Shown: positions 9,701 to 19,504, numbered from the stretch's first letter. The stretch: 64,000 bases of DNA from Anolis sagrei (GCF_037176765.1 NC_090023.1:202462506-202526505), one strand, 5' to 3'. Notes: generated by a model from the sequence alone, not told the origin. Numbers and translations are program-made.

Positions 9701-12700
9701 CATTTACTAATACATATTTTTCCTCCCCTATTTCCCCATATATTATTATATATCTTCCCTCTTCATCTTTCAATACCTTGTTTATGACAAAATTGCATTT
9801 CTTTGCTATTATTATTGCTACTCCTCTTGACTTTGATGACCCAAAAGATGTTTCATAGTTCCTTATCCAGCTCGACTTTAGCTCACTCGAGCCCCGTTTA
9901 TTTTGATGTGTTTCCTGTAGGAAGATGGCGTCCGCCGCGTCCTTCTTCAGTAGAGATTCAATCCGCCTTCTCTTAATTACCGTCCCCAGTCCCCTCGTGT
10001 TCAGCGTTGAAATTCTTAATTTATGGGACATCATTTCCCTTTCCCTTTAAAAGCTTTTTTGTGGCTTGAAACAACGTGAACCCTTGACCCTTTCCCTCCC
10101 CTACCCTTAGTCCCCATTTCCCCCTCCCCCCCAATCCCCCCGCTTCCCTCTTTCCCCCCTTCCTCCCCTTCCAATCTTCGGGACTTCTCGTCCCAATCAT
10201 GGCCCCCGGCCTTCCCAATTGGGGAGGGGGGGGGGTGAAGTCATCCTGTGGCCCAGAGTCTTCCTCCCCCCGAGTGCTCATTTTAGATAAAAAATAAAAA
10301 AAGCGTTGTTGCAGTGTTTAATTTCTTCTTACATCTCGATTCCTCCAATGGCACCAATTAATTCCTCCATTTCTCCTCCATCCGGATCCTTTTCCTCCTC
10401 CTCCTTCCGGTCTCTTTCTTGTCTTCTTACTATTCCAAGCTCCTCCAGTAATTGATAACCTTGTTCCAGTGAATCTATTCTGTATCTCTTGCCTTTCCAT
10501 TGGAACTTAAGAAAGATAGGGTATCCCCAGGTATACAAAATTCCAGCTTTCATTAACTGAATCGTGATAGGTTTCATTGAGTATCTCCAATTCTTGGTTT
10601 CTGGGCAGTAGTCGTTAAATATCTCCAATTTTGAATCACCCATCTTTAGGTAATCAGGATTCTTCTTAAGTATTTTCATCAGGTCTTCCTTCTTTGCAAA
10701 ATTGTGGAATCGAATTATTATATTTCTGGGTGTTATTTTATTTCTTCTAGCCGGGAGGCGATGAGCTCTCTCTATATCCAATTCTGACCAGTTCAATACC
10801 GGCGTAATCTTTTGCAGCCACTTCAGGATTTCAGCTTTCAGGTCTTCTTTTTTGTTCCCTTCTGGATAATTTTTAATTATTGCATTATTCCTTCTTTGAT
10901 TGTCTTGCATATAAACAAACTTTCTTTCCATATCTGAAAGTCTATTTTCATTTTGTTGTGTTTGCCGTTTAAGTACAAGTTGTTCCTGTTTGTTTTTTTC
11001 AATTTCTGCTTTATTCGTTTGTATTTCTCCATGTATTGTTTTCAAGGTTTCTTGTATTGCCTGGAATTTTTTATCTGAACTTTTTCGTTCCATATCTAAT
11101 TCTGATTTCATTTCTTTAGCACTGGTCAGGATATCTTGTTTTAATAGCTGAGTCTCACTTTTGATCAGATCTGCTATTTTATTTAACATTTGACTATTGC
11201 TCATTTCTTTCTCTGATTTCCCCAGTTCTTCCCTCTCACTTCTTCCTTCTGATCCAACTGGTTTTGCAGTTAGACATGGCATTGATGTTGAAACTCCGCT
11301 CACTGATTGGGGAGGGGTCCGTTTTAGCTGATTTCCCTTTTGAAGGGGAGGGCTGCGTCTAACTGCACTCATGTCTTTAGGAAGCTGAGGAGCCTGGGGA
11401 GCTTCAAGATTTTCCAACCTGTTCAATCCAGTAAGCCTTACAAGCCTTGCAAGAGATCTGTCCGAGGGCTTGGTACGTTCCCACAGAGGGTTTTTTGGAG
11501 TCTCTCTTGGTGTGTCTTTCCCTTGGTGTGTCTTCCTACTCCTACTCATTCAGTCCATTCAATCATTCAGCACAGTCCAAAAATTTCCAACCAGATATGT
11601 CTGTATCACTTGCAGCTTTTCCCTTATACCGAAGGGTTTGCTTTAACTGATAATAATAACTCACTCCTTCTTCATAGGAAAGGCATGCTTTTGATCATTG
11701 CTTTGGACATTGCTTTTGCCTTCCAAATCATTTAATTCAGTCTCTCCAAAAGTTTTTCTTTAAGTAGGAAAGCTTATGACGCACTTGAATTAATAGGTTA
11801 GTTTCACTTTCGGCCGGAGCGGCCAGCCAACTATCCAGAGTTCATAAATCAAAAGCAATTAAACGGTAGTAATTTACCTTTAGACTCCTCTTTTTTCAGC
11901 TCCTTAGACACACCACACTTTCGCCTCTTTTCCAGTCCATAAAGAGAAATCCTTGATCCATTTATCACTGCATTCTGATCTTTTTGCACGGGAGCTACCA
12001 GGGAGACGTCTTCTACTCGACCATGATGGCTCCTCCCCAAAAAAGTTCTGTCGCTTTTCAGTGTTATAAGTTACTTTATTGAAGCTCTGTTCTTGGTATA
12101 TTTTAGTGTGATTCCAAACTTGTCAAGCCTCTGTTTGTTTGTTTTTGGGTCCTTCCACATAGCCATATAACCCAGAATATCAAGACAGCAAATTCCACAA
12201 TATCTGCTTTGAACTGGATTTTCTGAGTCCATACTGACATGTATTCCAGTTCAAAGCTGAAAATGTGAGATTTTATTCAGCTGTGTAGAAGGGGCCTTTA
12301 GGTAAACATCACTAATGTTACAGATTTGCTGGAACCACTTCTGTACCAGTTATTTTTGTCTATAAAAACTAAAACTAGTAAGTGCCATGTGGCTATTGCT
12401 TACAAAATGGATCTCTTGGAAATACAATATTTTGTACTTAGGTAAGGATTAAATAAAAAAGATGGGGACAGGGAAGGTAAGTGTTTCCATTTTGATGATC
12501 TACTTCTCTATATTTTTTCTTGGCAAAATGATCTCTGGTTTTGACCTTTGAACTAAAAGACTGTGACTTAGACTGTTTATGAACATTCCTTTATGCAAAG
12601 CCTGCAAATATTTATTTTTGTGTTCTCTGAACTTTACAGTGGAAAAAAGTCAAATTCTGCTTTTTCAAAAAACTGACATCTGTGGCTTGCCCTTTCTTTA

Positions 12701-15700
12701 CACTTTGCTTGTGCTTCTTCCTACTAGCACTTTTGTATGCCCAACGGAAATTATTGCTTTCAGTGACAAAGCAAATGAATTCCATGATGTGAACTGTGAG
12801 GTTGTTGCTGTGTCAGTGGATTCTCACTTTTGCCACCTTGCCTGGATAAACACACCACGAAAGGTATGAATGCTGTCTTTAACGGAACTGAGTTGTTATT
12901 TTGTTTTTCAATGATAGTACCTTTATCAGGGATCATACTTTTAAAATTGCTTTTTAAAAATTGCAAATACTAAATTATGATTGTGCTAATATTAAATCTG
13001 AAACAAAGCACAGTACTGTATCAGAAACATTTTTGGGTTGCTGTGAGTTTTCTGAACTGTATGGCCATGTTCCAGAAGCATTCTCTCCTGACTTTGCCCA
13101 CATTTATGGTATATATTCTCAGATGTTGCCTGCCATAGATGTGGGCGAAACGTCAGGAAAGAATGCTTCTGGAACATGGCCATACAGCCTGGAAAACTCA
13201 CAGCAACTCAGTGATTCCAGCCCTGAAAGCCTTCGACAACACATATAAACATTTCTGTACTGAATCAGTTTCTTTCTCAGATGCATTGAGATGAAAGATA
13301 CTTTTCTATGTGAATGTAAATCTAGAGTAATCTTTCAAATGCCAATATTAACATTATTTATATCCTGCCTTTTCTCCAAAATTAGAACCAAAGGCAATAT
13401 ATATTTCACCAACTAGATTTTAGGCATTTTTTTTCAACTGCTGACAATAACCTGCTCTAGTTTGACTGCTAACTATTGGGCATTAGTCTAGCCTCTCAAA
13501 CATGGATAGTTTAATTAATTGGTATTCTTTATTTTATTTCTCTGCAGGTTGGCATGAGCCAAAGACAAAGTGAAATGATAAAATTAGTATAGCTTATTGA
13601 TCAAATCTGAATTATTGTTTAAGTAATATATGAAGAAGCAGTGATTATAAATGAATGTAACATAGTGATTTAATTCACTTCCCATTCATAACAAAAGAAA
13701 AGTTGAAAACTCTGTATGGTGGCCAGAACATGAAATTGGGCTACCATTCTGAAGACTTAACTGCTATATAACCTTTCTGCTGCAGAGCTGTTCTTGGTTT
13801 TTGGTAGGGGAGAATTTACAGATTGCTATTGCACAAAGACAAGGTGTTAGGGAAAACACAAAGTACTGATAAAAGTATTCTAAATCATTTAACCTTGGTG
13901 GTGCAGAGGGTTAAACCACTGAGCTGCTGACCAAAAGTTTGGTGGTTTGAATCAGGAGAGCGGGGAGAGCTCCCGTGGTTAGGCCAAGCTTCTGCCAACC
14001 GAGCAGTTTGAAAACTTGAAAATGTGAGTAGATCAATAGGTACCGCTTTTGTGGGAAGGTAATGGCGCTCTGTGCAGTCATGCTGACCACATGACCTAGG
14101 AGGCATCTATGGACAACGCCGTCTCTACAGCCTAGAAATGGAGATGAGCACCACCACCCCAGACATGACTAGATTTAATGTCAGGGGAAACCTTTACCTT
14201 TACCTTCTATAGAAACATCAGGCTGCATTGATTATATGACGTCAATTGAAGCTAATGTTTTATGCCAGCAGGAGAAAAAGTTCATTTAAATGATACAAAT
14301 ACTTAATGTCTGTCAGCCTTGAAGCCTGTGATTCCACGTGGGTAAATTTATGCATGTGCAAACTTTGTAAAATTGAATGGCCAGTGATCAACCAAGGTGA
14401 CTCAGACGCAGACCACGGGAAGTCCCTGAACACTAATGATCAGCCTTGTCTCAAGGAGAAGTTGTTTATCTTCCCAGTTGTGGTGATGCTGTGAAATTCA
14501 ATAGCAACTGGCACCTCAGTGCGCAAACAAGCTTACATATGTACACGAAGCAGAACTAATAACAAGATTCAAAACTGGCGAAAACCACTTAACAGAAGTA
14601 AAAAGCACCTAGCCTTATTTATTTTTCAAAGTGGTGTAACAAGTATTTCCAAAAAGTATTTCTTTTCATGAGATATAAAATAAAACAAGTTAAGAAAATA
14701 ATAAAGAATAAGTTAATAAATTTGGATCAAACCAAAAATCAAAAACGCAAGACAATCCTTGCTGTAATGATTTAAATGTCCAGTGTCTTCTTTTCAGAGT
14801 CCATCCAGCTGCTTAGAAAAGATCAGTAGTAAAGCTTGTAAGCAATTAGAAAAGCTTGATGGCAATTAACTCTACCTGTTAACTTCCAAGTACTTGACAT
14901 TCCATATAGTCTTTATGAATAATATGGGCTATTTACATGTGACAAACGGTAGTGGTGATCTGGACTGGGGTACTCCAGTGCTGCAAAAAATCAATATGGC
15001 CAGTTGCTAAGCCTGCTCCAGGACTGATGGGTGTCCGCACTGCATGTCCCTGAGCTGAGGAGTTAGCTGTAGAGCAGTGGTTCCCAACCTGTGGTTCCCC
15101 AGATGTTTTGGCCTTCAACTCCCAGAAATCCTAATAGCTGGTAAACTGACTGGGATTTCTGGGAGTTGTAGATCAAAACACCTGGGGACCCACAGGTTGA
15201 AAACCAGTGCTCTAGAGCATCTTGCAGCTTTCATTTTAGCATAGGAGAAGGCCACGTTAAGTCAAATAGACCCATTTCTCATGTGGATGCCATGGAATTC
15301 CATTTACTCCTGAGCCAACCTATTTGGCCTATAGTAATCAAGAACACTATCTTTCATAATTTTGTCTAATCTTTCAAGTCCATTCCAAACAGAGCTTATA
15401 AAAGTTACTTTTAACCTATAATTCCCAGAGCCCCCCATGGTACTGGTAAGGTGGATAGAGGATTCTGGGAACCTTCGTCCAAAATAACTTTGGTGTAAGC
15501 TTCAAATAGCCAATTCCATGCTGTGAGCAAACCTTTTCTGTTTGTCTGCCCCATATGTATTGCCAGTTAGCTACATTGGATTTTTCCATATTCTAGTGTT
15601 TTTATGTTAGATAAATTGTATCTCTGTCAGGTTTTTCTGCATGCCATGATTAATTTGTTCATTGAAAGGAAAATAATTAAAGTTGGCAGCAGACTTGGTT

Positions 15701-18424
15701 GGTTGGTGTGTCCATTAGGAAGTCAAACCTCTAACAAGATTAAAATCTGTGGTTGCTCCTTTGAAGTCAGTGGATTCTTTTTCCTGCATAGATGGGGCAT
15801 ATTTGCCCCCCTCAGATATTTTGGGCATTAGCCCTCCTCTTCCCTTACTGTTGATCCTGCGGGTTGGGGCTTTGCAGTGCCCAAGACTCTAGTTCTAGAA
15901 TGTCAGTGCTTTCCACTCTCATTGTATCTCTTCTGATCTCTTTACTTTCTGGATAAGAATTTTAACACTGCTGCACATATTTTACATTGAGTTTTTACTT
16001 GCTGTTCTGTTGACACTATTGAGATGGGTCTTTGGGGCATTTAATATTTTTTTGTTTATCTAAGCAAAACTTATTTGATGTATTGTGGAAGGCTTTCATG
16101 GCCGGAATCGCTGGGTTGTTGTAAGTTTTTTGGGTTGTATGGCCATGTTCCAGAAGCATTCTCTCATGATGTTTCGCCTGCATCTATGGCAGGCATCCTC
16201 AGAGGTTGTGAGGTCCATACAGCCCAAAAAACTTAAAACAACATTTGAGTATTGCGACACTGCTAGGAAATATGAAGCAGCATATAACCTTTATTCAACT
16301 CTCAGTCCTAGCTTTCCTCATTTATTTGTTTATAATTGATTTTAACATAAGCCTATATCTGAAAAAGAGAAAAAAGAAATTCATAGTTATGTCTACACTG
16401 CAGAATTAAAGCAGTTTGACATCACTTTAATTGCTCAGTGCTTTTATGGCTCAATACTATGGAGTCTGTTGTTTGATGGAGTACCAGCACTCTTTGGCAG
16501 AGAAAGCTATAGACCTTGTAAAACTACAACTGCCATGATTCCATAGCATTGAGCAATGACAGTTCAACTGGTGTCAAACTGCATTCATTCTAGAGTAGAG
16601 ATGCACCCCATGTCATGAAAATCTGTCTTCTTTTCATAGGCTCAGGTAAAGGTAAACCTTTCCCCTGACATGAAGTGTAGTCGTTTCAGACTCTGGAGGT
16701 GGTGGTCATCTCCATTTCTAAGCCAAAGAGCTGGCATTGTCTGTAGACACCTCCAAAGTCATGTGGCCAGCATGACTGCATGGAGTGCCGTTACCTTCCC
16801 GTTGAAGCGTTGTCTATTGATCTACTAACATTTGCATACTTTCAAACTGCTAGATTGACAGAAGCTAGGCCTAATAGCGAGAACTCACCCTTCTCCCCAG
16901 ATTCAACCCACCAACTTTTCGATCAGCAAGTTCAGCAACTCAGCGGTTTAACCCGTTGCACTTCCAGGGGGCCTTCTTCATAGCCTTACTATCTCAATAT
17001 ATTTTATTCAAATCTTATTGTCAGTAAAGTTTTCATCATATAATCTTCCAGTTTAAACTAAGTTTTTGAGTCTGTCCCCAATTGAAACCTGAAATGCTAC
17101 TTTTCTCTCTTTCATTAGAATGGGGGCTTGGGAAGTATGAATATCCCTCTTCTGTCAGACATAACGAAACAGATTTCCCGAGATTATGGTGTGCTTTTGG
17201 AAGGACCTGGTGTTGCATTAAGGTGAGAGACGTCTTAATGAATAACCATTATTATGTACATTGTTTGACTGCATTGGCGGAAATATATCCTAATGTTGTT
17301 TTTAAATAACAAAAAATGCTTCAGTTTATTAACCTTGGAAGATGAACTAGGATGGTTTTCTGTTCGTAGGCGTTGCTGTTCAAGGCACTCTAAGCAGAAT
17401 TGGGAAATGTATGGCCATTCAGATGTTGGACAGTATTTCCCATGTTCCTGACCAGGGACTTTTCTGACTATAACTAATGTGAGATGCATTCCTCCAACAG
17501 CTAAAAGGCCATGTATTCCCTCCTTCCATTTAAGGAAAGGTTGTGTCAGATAATATTATCAGCAGGACCTCATAAGGCAACTAGACTAATCTTATTCTGA
17601 CATGGCAGTTATGTGTGCAGGGGAAAATACATCTAAGGTATATCCAACTGTTTCCTTGTCTGAGACAATAGAAACTAGGCAACAATTATTTGGTTTAGTC
17701 TTGAGTATTTATTTTCAGTAATGTATGCTACCTTATAGCAGTTTGTGACCAGATTTTTAAAAAGTACATGAACTTTATCTCCAACACAATCTAAAACATT
17801 CAAACATTTTATTGGAATCCTCACTGTAATTCAAAACTGGGACTAAATTGAGGACTGGCCATTACCAAAGATCCCTGTTCAATCCAAGGCATGGTGAGAG
17901 GTAGAGTCAAAAAATATCAGTTGAGTGAGTTTTTTTCTGAAGTACTTGTTTTCTATTGTATACTCTTCTTGCTAAAGAATAAAGACTGATCTTTGTGTTG
18001 CACTGATTTTATTGCGTTTTTGTTGTCTTTATATTGCGTCAGTCTCCAGAATTGAAAGTAGGATATTTGCACAAAGCAGCTATGTTAAAAAAGCATTCAC
18101 GGGTGTAGCCTGGAAAAGAATCTGTGGGAGGTGTATTTTTGCATGCCAGGCCCCTTAACATGTATGCATTCTTCTTTATTTCTTTGAAGGGGTCTCTTTA
18201 TCATTGATCCTAATGGAATTATCAAGCATTTGAGCATCAATGACCTCCCAGTTGGTCACAGTGTGGAGGAAACGATCCGCTTGGTAAAGGCCTTCCAGTT
18301 TGTAGAGACGCATGGAGAAGTCTGCCCAGCAAATTGGACACCAAATTCCCCCACGGTGGGTTAGCAATTATAATACTCTGATGTGCAAATGTAACCAAGT
18401 CTCTAAAGCAGGGTATAAATATAA

Positions 18425-18468
<44 letters not shown>

Positions 18469-19427
18469 TTTGCTGCTCCTAATGTAACAATGAGATCTAT
18501 CCATGTTGTCTGGAATGCTAACAAAATAACTGATCAATTAATAGGCTATTAAAATAATAAATAAGAGTGTACAGTATGAGCATCCCTTATTAGAAATGCT
18601 TGAACTAGAAGCAATTTAATTTCAGAATGTCTGTATTTGCATGTAAATAATGAGATATCTTGGAGATGGGACCCAGTTCTAAACATGAAATACATTTATG
18701 GCTCATAAACATCTTGAAAAGATTTGTGAGAAGGGCTGTTAGCTTCCAGGCCTTGCTGATGCACTCCTTCTGCTTTGCTATATGTCTCCGCTTCATGCAT
18801 TTGAGTATAAAGGGCTAAAACATTTGCTAATTTGTGATATCTAGCAAGGAAATACTTGAGATTTCACCTGGTGACTTCAACACTAATTCGTTTAAGGTTT
18901 CAAGTAAACTATTCATTAGTTTACCTCAGGGGTCCTCAAACTAAGGCCCGGGGACCAAATATCACCCCCAAGGTCATTTACCCAGCCCTCACTCAGGGTC
19001 AACCTAAATCTGAAATGACTTGAAAGCACACAACAACAACAATCCTATCTCATCAACCAAAAGCAGGTCTACACTTCTCATTGAAATACTAATAATTTTA
19101 TATTCGTTAAAATCGTTCATTTTAATTATTGTATTGATTTAAAGTGTTTTTTGCACTACAGATATGATATGTGCAGTGTGCATAGGAATTCACTCATGTT
19201 TTTTTTTTCAAATTATAATCCAGCCCTCCAACAGTTTGAGGGACTGTGACCTGGCCCTCTTTTTAAAAAGTTTGAGGACCCCAGGTTTAGAGGATTGTGG
19301 GTAGTTTGCAGAAATTAATTATTGCCTTTATTTGAATATATCTTTTAGTTTTTAAATCTTTTTTACTTTGCAGATCAAGCCAAATCCAGAAGGATCAAAG
19401 GAATACTTTGGCAAAGTCAATAAATAA
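3584..19427 (+). CDS. PRDX3: Peroxiredoxin 3, mitochondrial (partial: coding exons 2-7)
   Basis: Mitochondrial-matrix typical 2-Cys peroxiredoxin that reduces H2O2 and is recycled by thioredoxin 2. Coding exons: 3584-3725, 4477-4618, 12728-12863, 17119-17222, 18190-18355, 19374-19427, all with AG/GT borders and matching phases; together they read about 247 residues against 256 in the human protein. The first of these exons looks like a transit peptide (Arg/Ser/Thr-rich, ending RHHYCT). Then follow [11 protein letters not shown], the peroxidatic-Cys motif TFVCPTE (Cys codon 12738-12740), GGLG (17122-17133), the resolving Cys in GEVCPANW (18323-18325) and a C-terminal EYF. GGLG plus YF is the pattern of hyperoxidation-sensitive eukaryotic 2-Cys enzymes. 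The start-codon exon (about 12 residues) is not visible in 1-3583 and probably lies upstream of the window. Identity is from recalled vertebrate PRDX3 sequence; no search was run. Intron 3 (4619-12727) hosts a full-length L1. Confidence 0.97.
3836..4335. repeat. ACTACAACTCCCA-family MITE split by a SINE
   Basis: GATGCATCTACACAATAG (3860) starts the MITE; it resumes after the SINE at about 4200 and ends near CATTCGTTCTACAGTACAGG (4308-4327). Confidence 0.65.
3941..4199 (+). repeat. A-tailed tRNA-derived SINE (family 2)
   Basis: Starts GAGCTGTGGTGGCACAATGG, has a B-box-like GGCAGTTTGAATCC, the body GTCCTTGCAGACAGCCAATT, the end CAGAAGTGACTTGCAG, and a short A-rich tail. The same family occurs at 38580 and 61631. 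Confidence 0.85.
4477..4618 (+). CDS. PRDX3: PRDX3 coding exon 3
   Basis: Acceptor TTTTCCTAG, donor GTAAGT. Encodes [17 protein letters not shown] through LVLFFYPLD plus two bases of a Phe codon. This is the start of the thioredoxin-like fold and almost residue-for-residue the mammalian PRDX3 sequence. Confidence 0.96.
4878..5106 (+). repeat. 5S-rRNA-like SINE
   Basis: 4895-4990 follows 5S rRNA: GATGCTAAGCAGGATCAGCC then GGTTACTACTTGGATGGGAC and CTGGTGCTGTTGGCT. It is followed by a SINE tail GCAAAACCACCTCTTGAGC and GAAACTTGAATCCACACACA. Diverged and attached to a non-5S tail, so not a functional 5S gene. Confidence 0.75.
5107..6013. other. PRDX3 intron 3, no recognised feature
   Basis: AT-rich intronic sequence with only weak MITE-like fragments (about 5165-5215); no coding signal seen. 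Confidence 0.5.
6183..10034 (-). CDS. L1 ORF2 protein (endonuclease / reverse transcriptase)
   Basis: A 1283-residue protein that nicks target DNA and primes reverse transcription. The AP-like endonuclease (1-235) has LQETH (39-43), NVYAPN (111-116), GGDCN (141-145), RIDYIF (204-209) and SDHALV (229-234). The reverse transcriptase has RPISL (530-534), SLDIFKAFD (596-604), [10 protein letters not shown] (654-663) and the catalytic FADD (697-700), followed by LKYLGV. A C-terminal zinc-knuckle-like C-X3-C-X7-H-X4-C is present in [18 protein letters not shown]. All catalytic motifs are intact and there are no stops, so it may still be active or only recently silent. It lies antisense within PRDX3 intron 3. 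Confidence 0.95.
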   Translation of the reverse strand: MMSHKLRISTLNTRGLGTVIKRRRIESLLKKDAADAIFLQETHQNKRGSSELKSSWIRNYETSFGSSKSRGVAIIIAKKCNFVINKVLKDEEGRYIIIYGEIGEEKYVLVNVYAPNVKQQEFYEKVLEQIENYHQQNVIFGGDCNCCMDLKKDKTTIASKARNIETTDLSRVMNKWQLKDVWRLVKGNESRYTHYSSVHKVYTRIDYIFVSKNMTSKVLNADIGMIKISDHALVSIEIALKCDYDKMKRWRLNTRILNHKEIVDKVQAEWQEIWGFNEKGVTKGVLWDTMKAVTRGLCIKETINLKRRQEERKRNLEREIEEIEKAYVIKRDIRIYARLRAKKEELDKIEIDEVQENLIYLRREYFEFSDRNSKILAKSTQKKKMEGMINTIKDKTGKLCRAMKEKLKVFEEFYKNLYQTKACPIEAIRKYVEENWESKLEEKDKELLDQPIKKKEIEEVINKLKVGKAPGLDGLGTEYYKSFREVLTPKLLELYNGIMKGDKIPDSWRRSLIILIPKPDKDLTDPGSYRPISLINQDAKILSAILANRMNKCMYKYIKEDQCGFIKGRQMSNLIGRALNKIHWVKEGKGKAGILSLDIFKAFDCVEWETLGEIVNKFGMGNKIKGVLKQFYSKNSAVITINDGVTNEIKVTRGTRQGCPLSPILFAMVIELFANNIRNDKNLEGLGKKEKQKVSLFADDTLLFIENIAEKIDRIKEHLEIFGKATGLQVNWNKSEMMLLNYTREEEKKFIEQRKMGIRIKNKLKYLGVIITKDLKEIEEVNVVTLRKEVQKKLIEYEGIHLSWFGRIALVKMKILPKINFIFRMLPLQITEEELIRWQQMINKYCNGSKRNRLNKQLWYRSQKEGGLALPNIKKYYEASRLNLVIEGMVKKEGIDWLSNESGKVEDETWNIFFKQLTRKELREIRNPMLSNILKVWNKYKGRLIKEGSIITPIVMEKKFPKNLKKAMDKKVREINLDRIGDWMKAEMKRERMLEEFKEIKLSWFHCIQLEQWLINWKKNNRNGNQLNQFEQIIQKGRAVEEHENLRGIISKIYKILIEMKDGKTKKSTLKEIWEEDLGIKISEIEWQQLWGQRHLKNLSIRVKENYYKLIWKWYLTPVRIAYMNKNNSTNCWRGCKEPGTYIHMWWQCKYVNNFWEKVFREIESIMNTKIDKSPSIALLSLYTNKQLKKEDKEAITNLLTIARLLIARNWKKEMNIRIEEWYKEAWKMALNDKLTCILKVKKGIWKQSDFDAIWGKFVVNGLKNKEGKLPSQEEMKFWTDEM
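10329..11549 (-). CDS. L1 ORF1 protein (RNA-binding chaperone)
   Basis: A 406-residue protein that, in L1, trimerises on and coats its own RNA. A basic N-terminus (1-110) leads into a heptad-rich coiled coil (about 118-212), an RRM-like domain (about 215-290, including [11 protein letters not shown] and [19 protein letters not shown]) and a C-terminal domain (about 290-373, with [15 protein letters not shown]). This order and the ERAHR and P-R-N-I-I-I-R motifs are typical of L1 ORF1p (Transposase_22). The length is at the upper end of vertebrate ORF1p. A Glu-rich end follows ([10 protein letters not shown]). No frame breaks. Confidence 0.9.
   Translation of the reverse strand: MSRSRKTHQGKDTPRETPKNPLWERTKPSDRSLARLVRLTGLNRLENLEAPQAPQLPKDMSAVRRSPPLQKGNQLKRTPPQSVSGVSTSMPCLTAKPVGSEGRSEREELGKSEKEMSNSQMLNKIADLIKSETQLLKQDILTSAKEMKSELDMERKSSDKKFQAIQETLKTIHGEIQTNKAEIEKNKQEQLVLKRQTQQNENRLSDMERKFVYMQDNQRRNNAIIKNYPEGNKKEDLKAEILKWLQKITPVLNWSELDIERAHRLPARRNKITPRNIIIRFHNFAKKEDLMKILKKNPDYLKMGDSKLEIFNDYCPETKNWRYSMKPITIQLMKAGILYTWGYPIFLKFQWKGKRYRIDSLEQGYQLLEELGIVRRQERDRKEEEEKDPDGGEMEELIGAIGGIEM
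12148..12300. mobile_element. Palindromic MITE (CTTCCACACAGC family)
   Basis: CTTCCACATAGCCATATAAC at the left and TTATTCAGCTGTGTAGAAGG at the right are imperfect inverted repeats around AATATCTGCTTTGAACTGGA. Confidence 0.75.
12728..12863 (+). CDS. PRDX3: PRDX3 coding exon 4, peroxidatic cysteine
   Basis: Acceptor CTACTAG, donor GTATGA. Starts with the last base of Phe, then [18 protein letters not shown] and ends [10 protein letters not shown]. It carries the peroxidatic Cys in the VCPTE motif. Phase 1 base in, 0 out. Confidence 0.97.
13020..13250. mobile_element. Penelope-like terminal repeats, inverted pair
   Basis: The left half carries GGCCATGTTCCAGAAGCATT in the minus sense and the right half its complement, ending CCTTCGACAACACAT. 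The central part has a degenerate hammerhead-like core (GGGCGAAACGTCAGG at 13142-13156). An old, non-coding copy. Confidence 0.65.
13893..14205 (+). repeat. Sauria-type SINE
   Basis: Head TTGGTGGTGCAGAGGGTTAA, body GAGTAGATCAATAGGTACCG, and a tail ending AATGTCAGGGGAAACCTTTA CC; nearly complete. Confidence 0.88.
15075..15209. mobile_element. hAT-like MITE, 135 bp, with near-perfect 8-bp target duplication
   Basis: Inverted ends CAGTGGTTCCCAACCTGTGG and CCACAGGTTGAAAACCAGTG around matched CAACTCCCAGAAATCC / GGATTTCTGGGAGTTG arms. Flanks CTGTAGAG and CTCTAGAG differ at one base. Confidence 0.8.
16080..16245 (-). mobile_element. Penelope-like terminal repeat
   Basis: GGAAGGCTTTCATGGCCGGA start, GGCCATGTTCCAGAAGCATT body, and a hammerhead-like core in minus sense near 16168-16202, followed by a short inverted end. 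Confidence 0.65.
16385..16612. mobile_element. ACTACAACTCCCA-family MITE, nearly complete
   Basis: Ends GTCTACACTGCAGAATTAAA and CATTCATTCTAGAGTAGAGA; interior CTTTGGCAGAGAAAGCTATA GACC. A good representative of the family expanded at 23425-24062. Confidence 0.7.
16643..16962 (-). repeat. Sauria-type SINE
   Basis: Plus strand starts GGTAAAGGTAAACCTTTCCC (tail) and ends GCGGTTTAACCCGTTGCAC (head). Confidence 0.88.
17119..17222 (+). CDS. PRDX3: PRDX3 coding exon 5, GGLG motif
   Basis: Acceptor TTTCATTAG, donor GTGAGA. Encodes [14 protein letters not shown] to LLEGPGVAL plus AG of an Arg codon. The GGLG loop is one of the two hyperoxidation-sensitivity motifs. Confidence 0.97.
18190..18355 (+). 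CDS. PRDX3: PRDX3 coding exon 6, resolving cysteine
   Basis: Acceptor TCTTTGAAG, donor GTGGGT. Completes Arg, then [15 protein letters not shown] to [14 protein letters not shown]. Contains the resolving Cys (18323-18325). Confidence 0.97.
18427..18468. repeat. (ATA)n microsatellite
   Basis: About 14 perfect trinucleotides just after PRDX3 exon 6. Confidence 0.95.
18926..19286. mobile_element. hAT-like MITE (AGGGGTCCTCAAACTAAGG ends)
   Basis: Left end CAGGGGTCCTCAAACTAAGG and right end TTTTTAAAAAGTTTGAGGAC CCCAGG are inverted. A reverse copy is at 25988-26362. Confidence 0.75.
19374..19427 (+). CDS. PRDX3: PRDX3 terminal coding exon 7
   Basis: Acceptor TACTTTGCAG. Encodes [17 protein letters not shown] and a TAA stop; the EYF is the C-terminal motif. 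The 3' UTR follows directly. Confidence 0.96.
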   Translation: MKPNPEGSKEYFGKVNK

Positions 19428-19504
19428 GATCATGAACAGTAAAGAGCTACTATCGTGTTTCCTCAAGCCAGAAGCTGACAACTTGTGAAGGCAGCCTTGA
19501 TTGT

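Larger units (their letters stand above)
6014..12038 (-). mobile_element. Full-length L1-clade LINE
   Basis: Minus strand: a 5' end at about 12038 starting GGGGAGGAGCCATCATGGTC, a 5' UTR of about 490 bp, ORF1 (11549-10329), a 294-bp purine-rich spacer, ORF2 (10034-6183), a G-rich 3' UTR, and a tail after AATCAATAAAAAAAAA (near 6030-6014). Both ORFs are open along their whole length, so the insertion is young. I could not identify convincing target-site duplications; both flanks are A-rich. Confidence 0.92.

Noticed and set aside
10021-10281. 86-residue minus-strand frame between L1 ORF1 and ORF2 as a third L1 protein
   Set aside because: Low-complexity Gly/Arg/Lys content from a purine-rich spacer; no evidence that it is translated.
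6014-12430. L1 target-site duplication from AGAAAAATACATTA (before the tail) and GGAAATACAATATTTT (about 12419)
   Set aside because: Only partial similarity, and the second site lies about 380 bp beyond the L1 5' end with a MITE in between.
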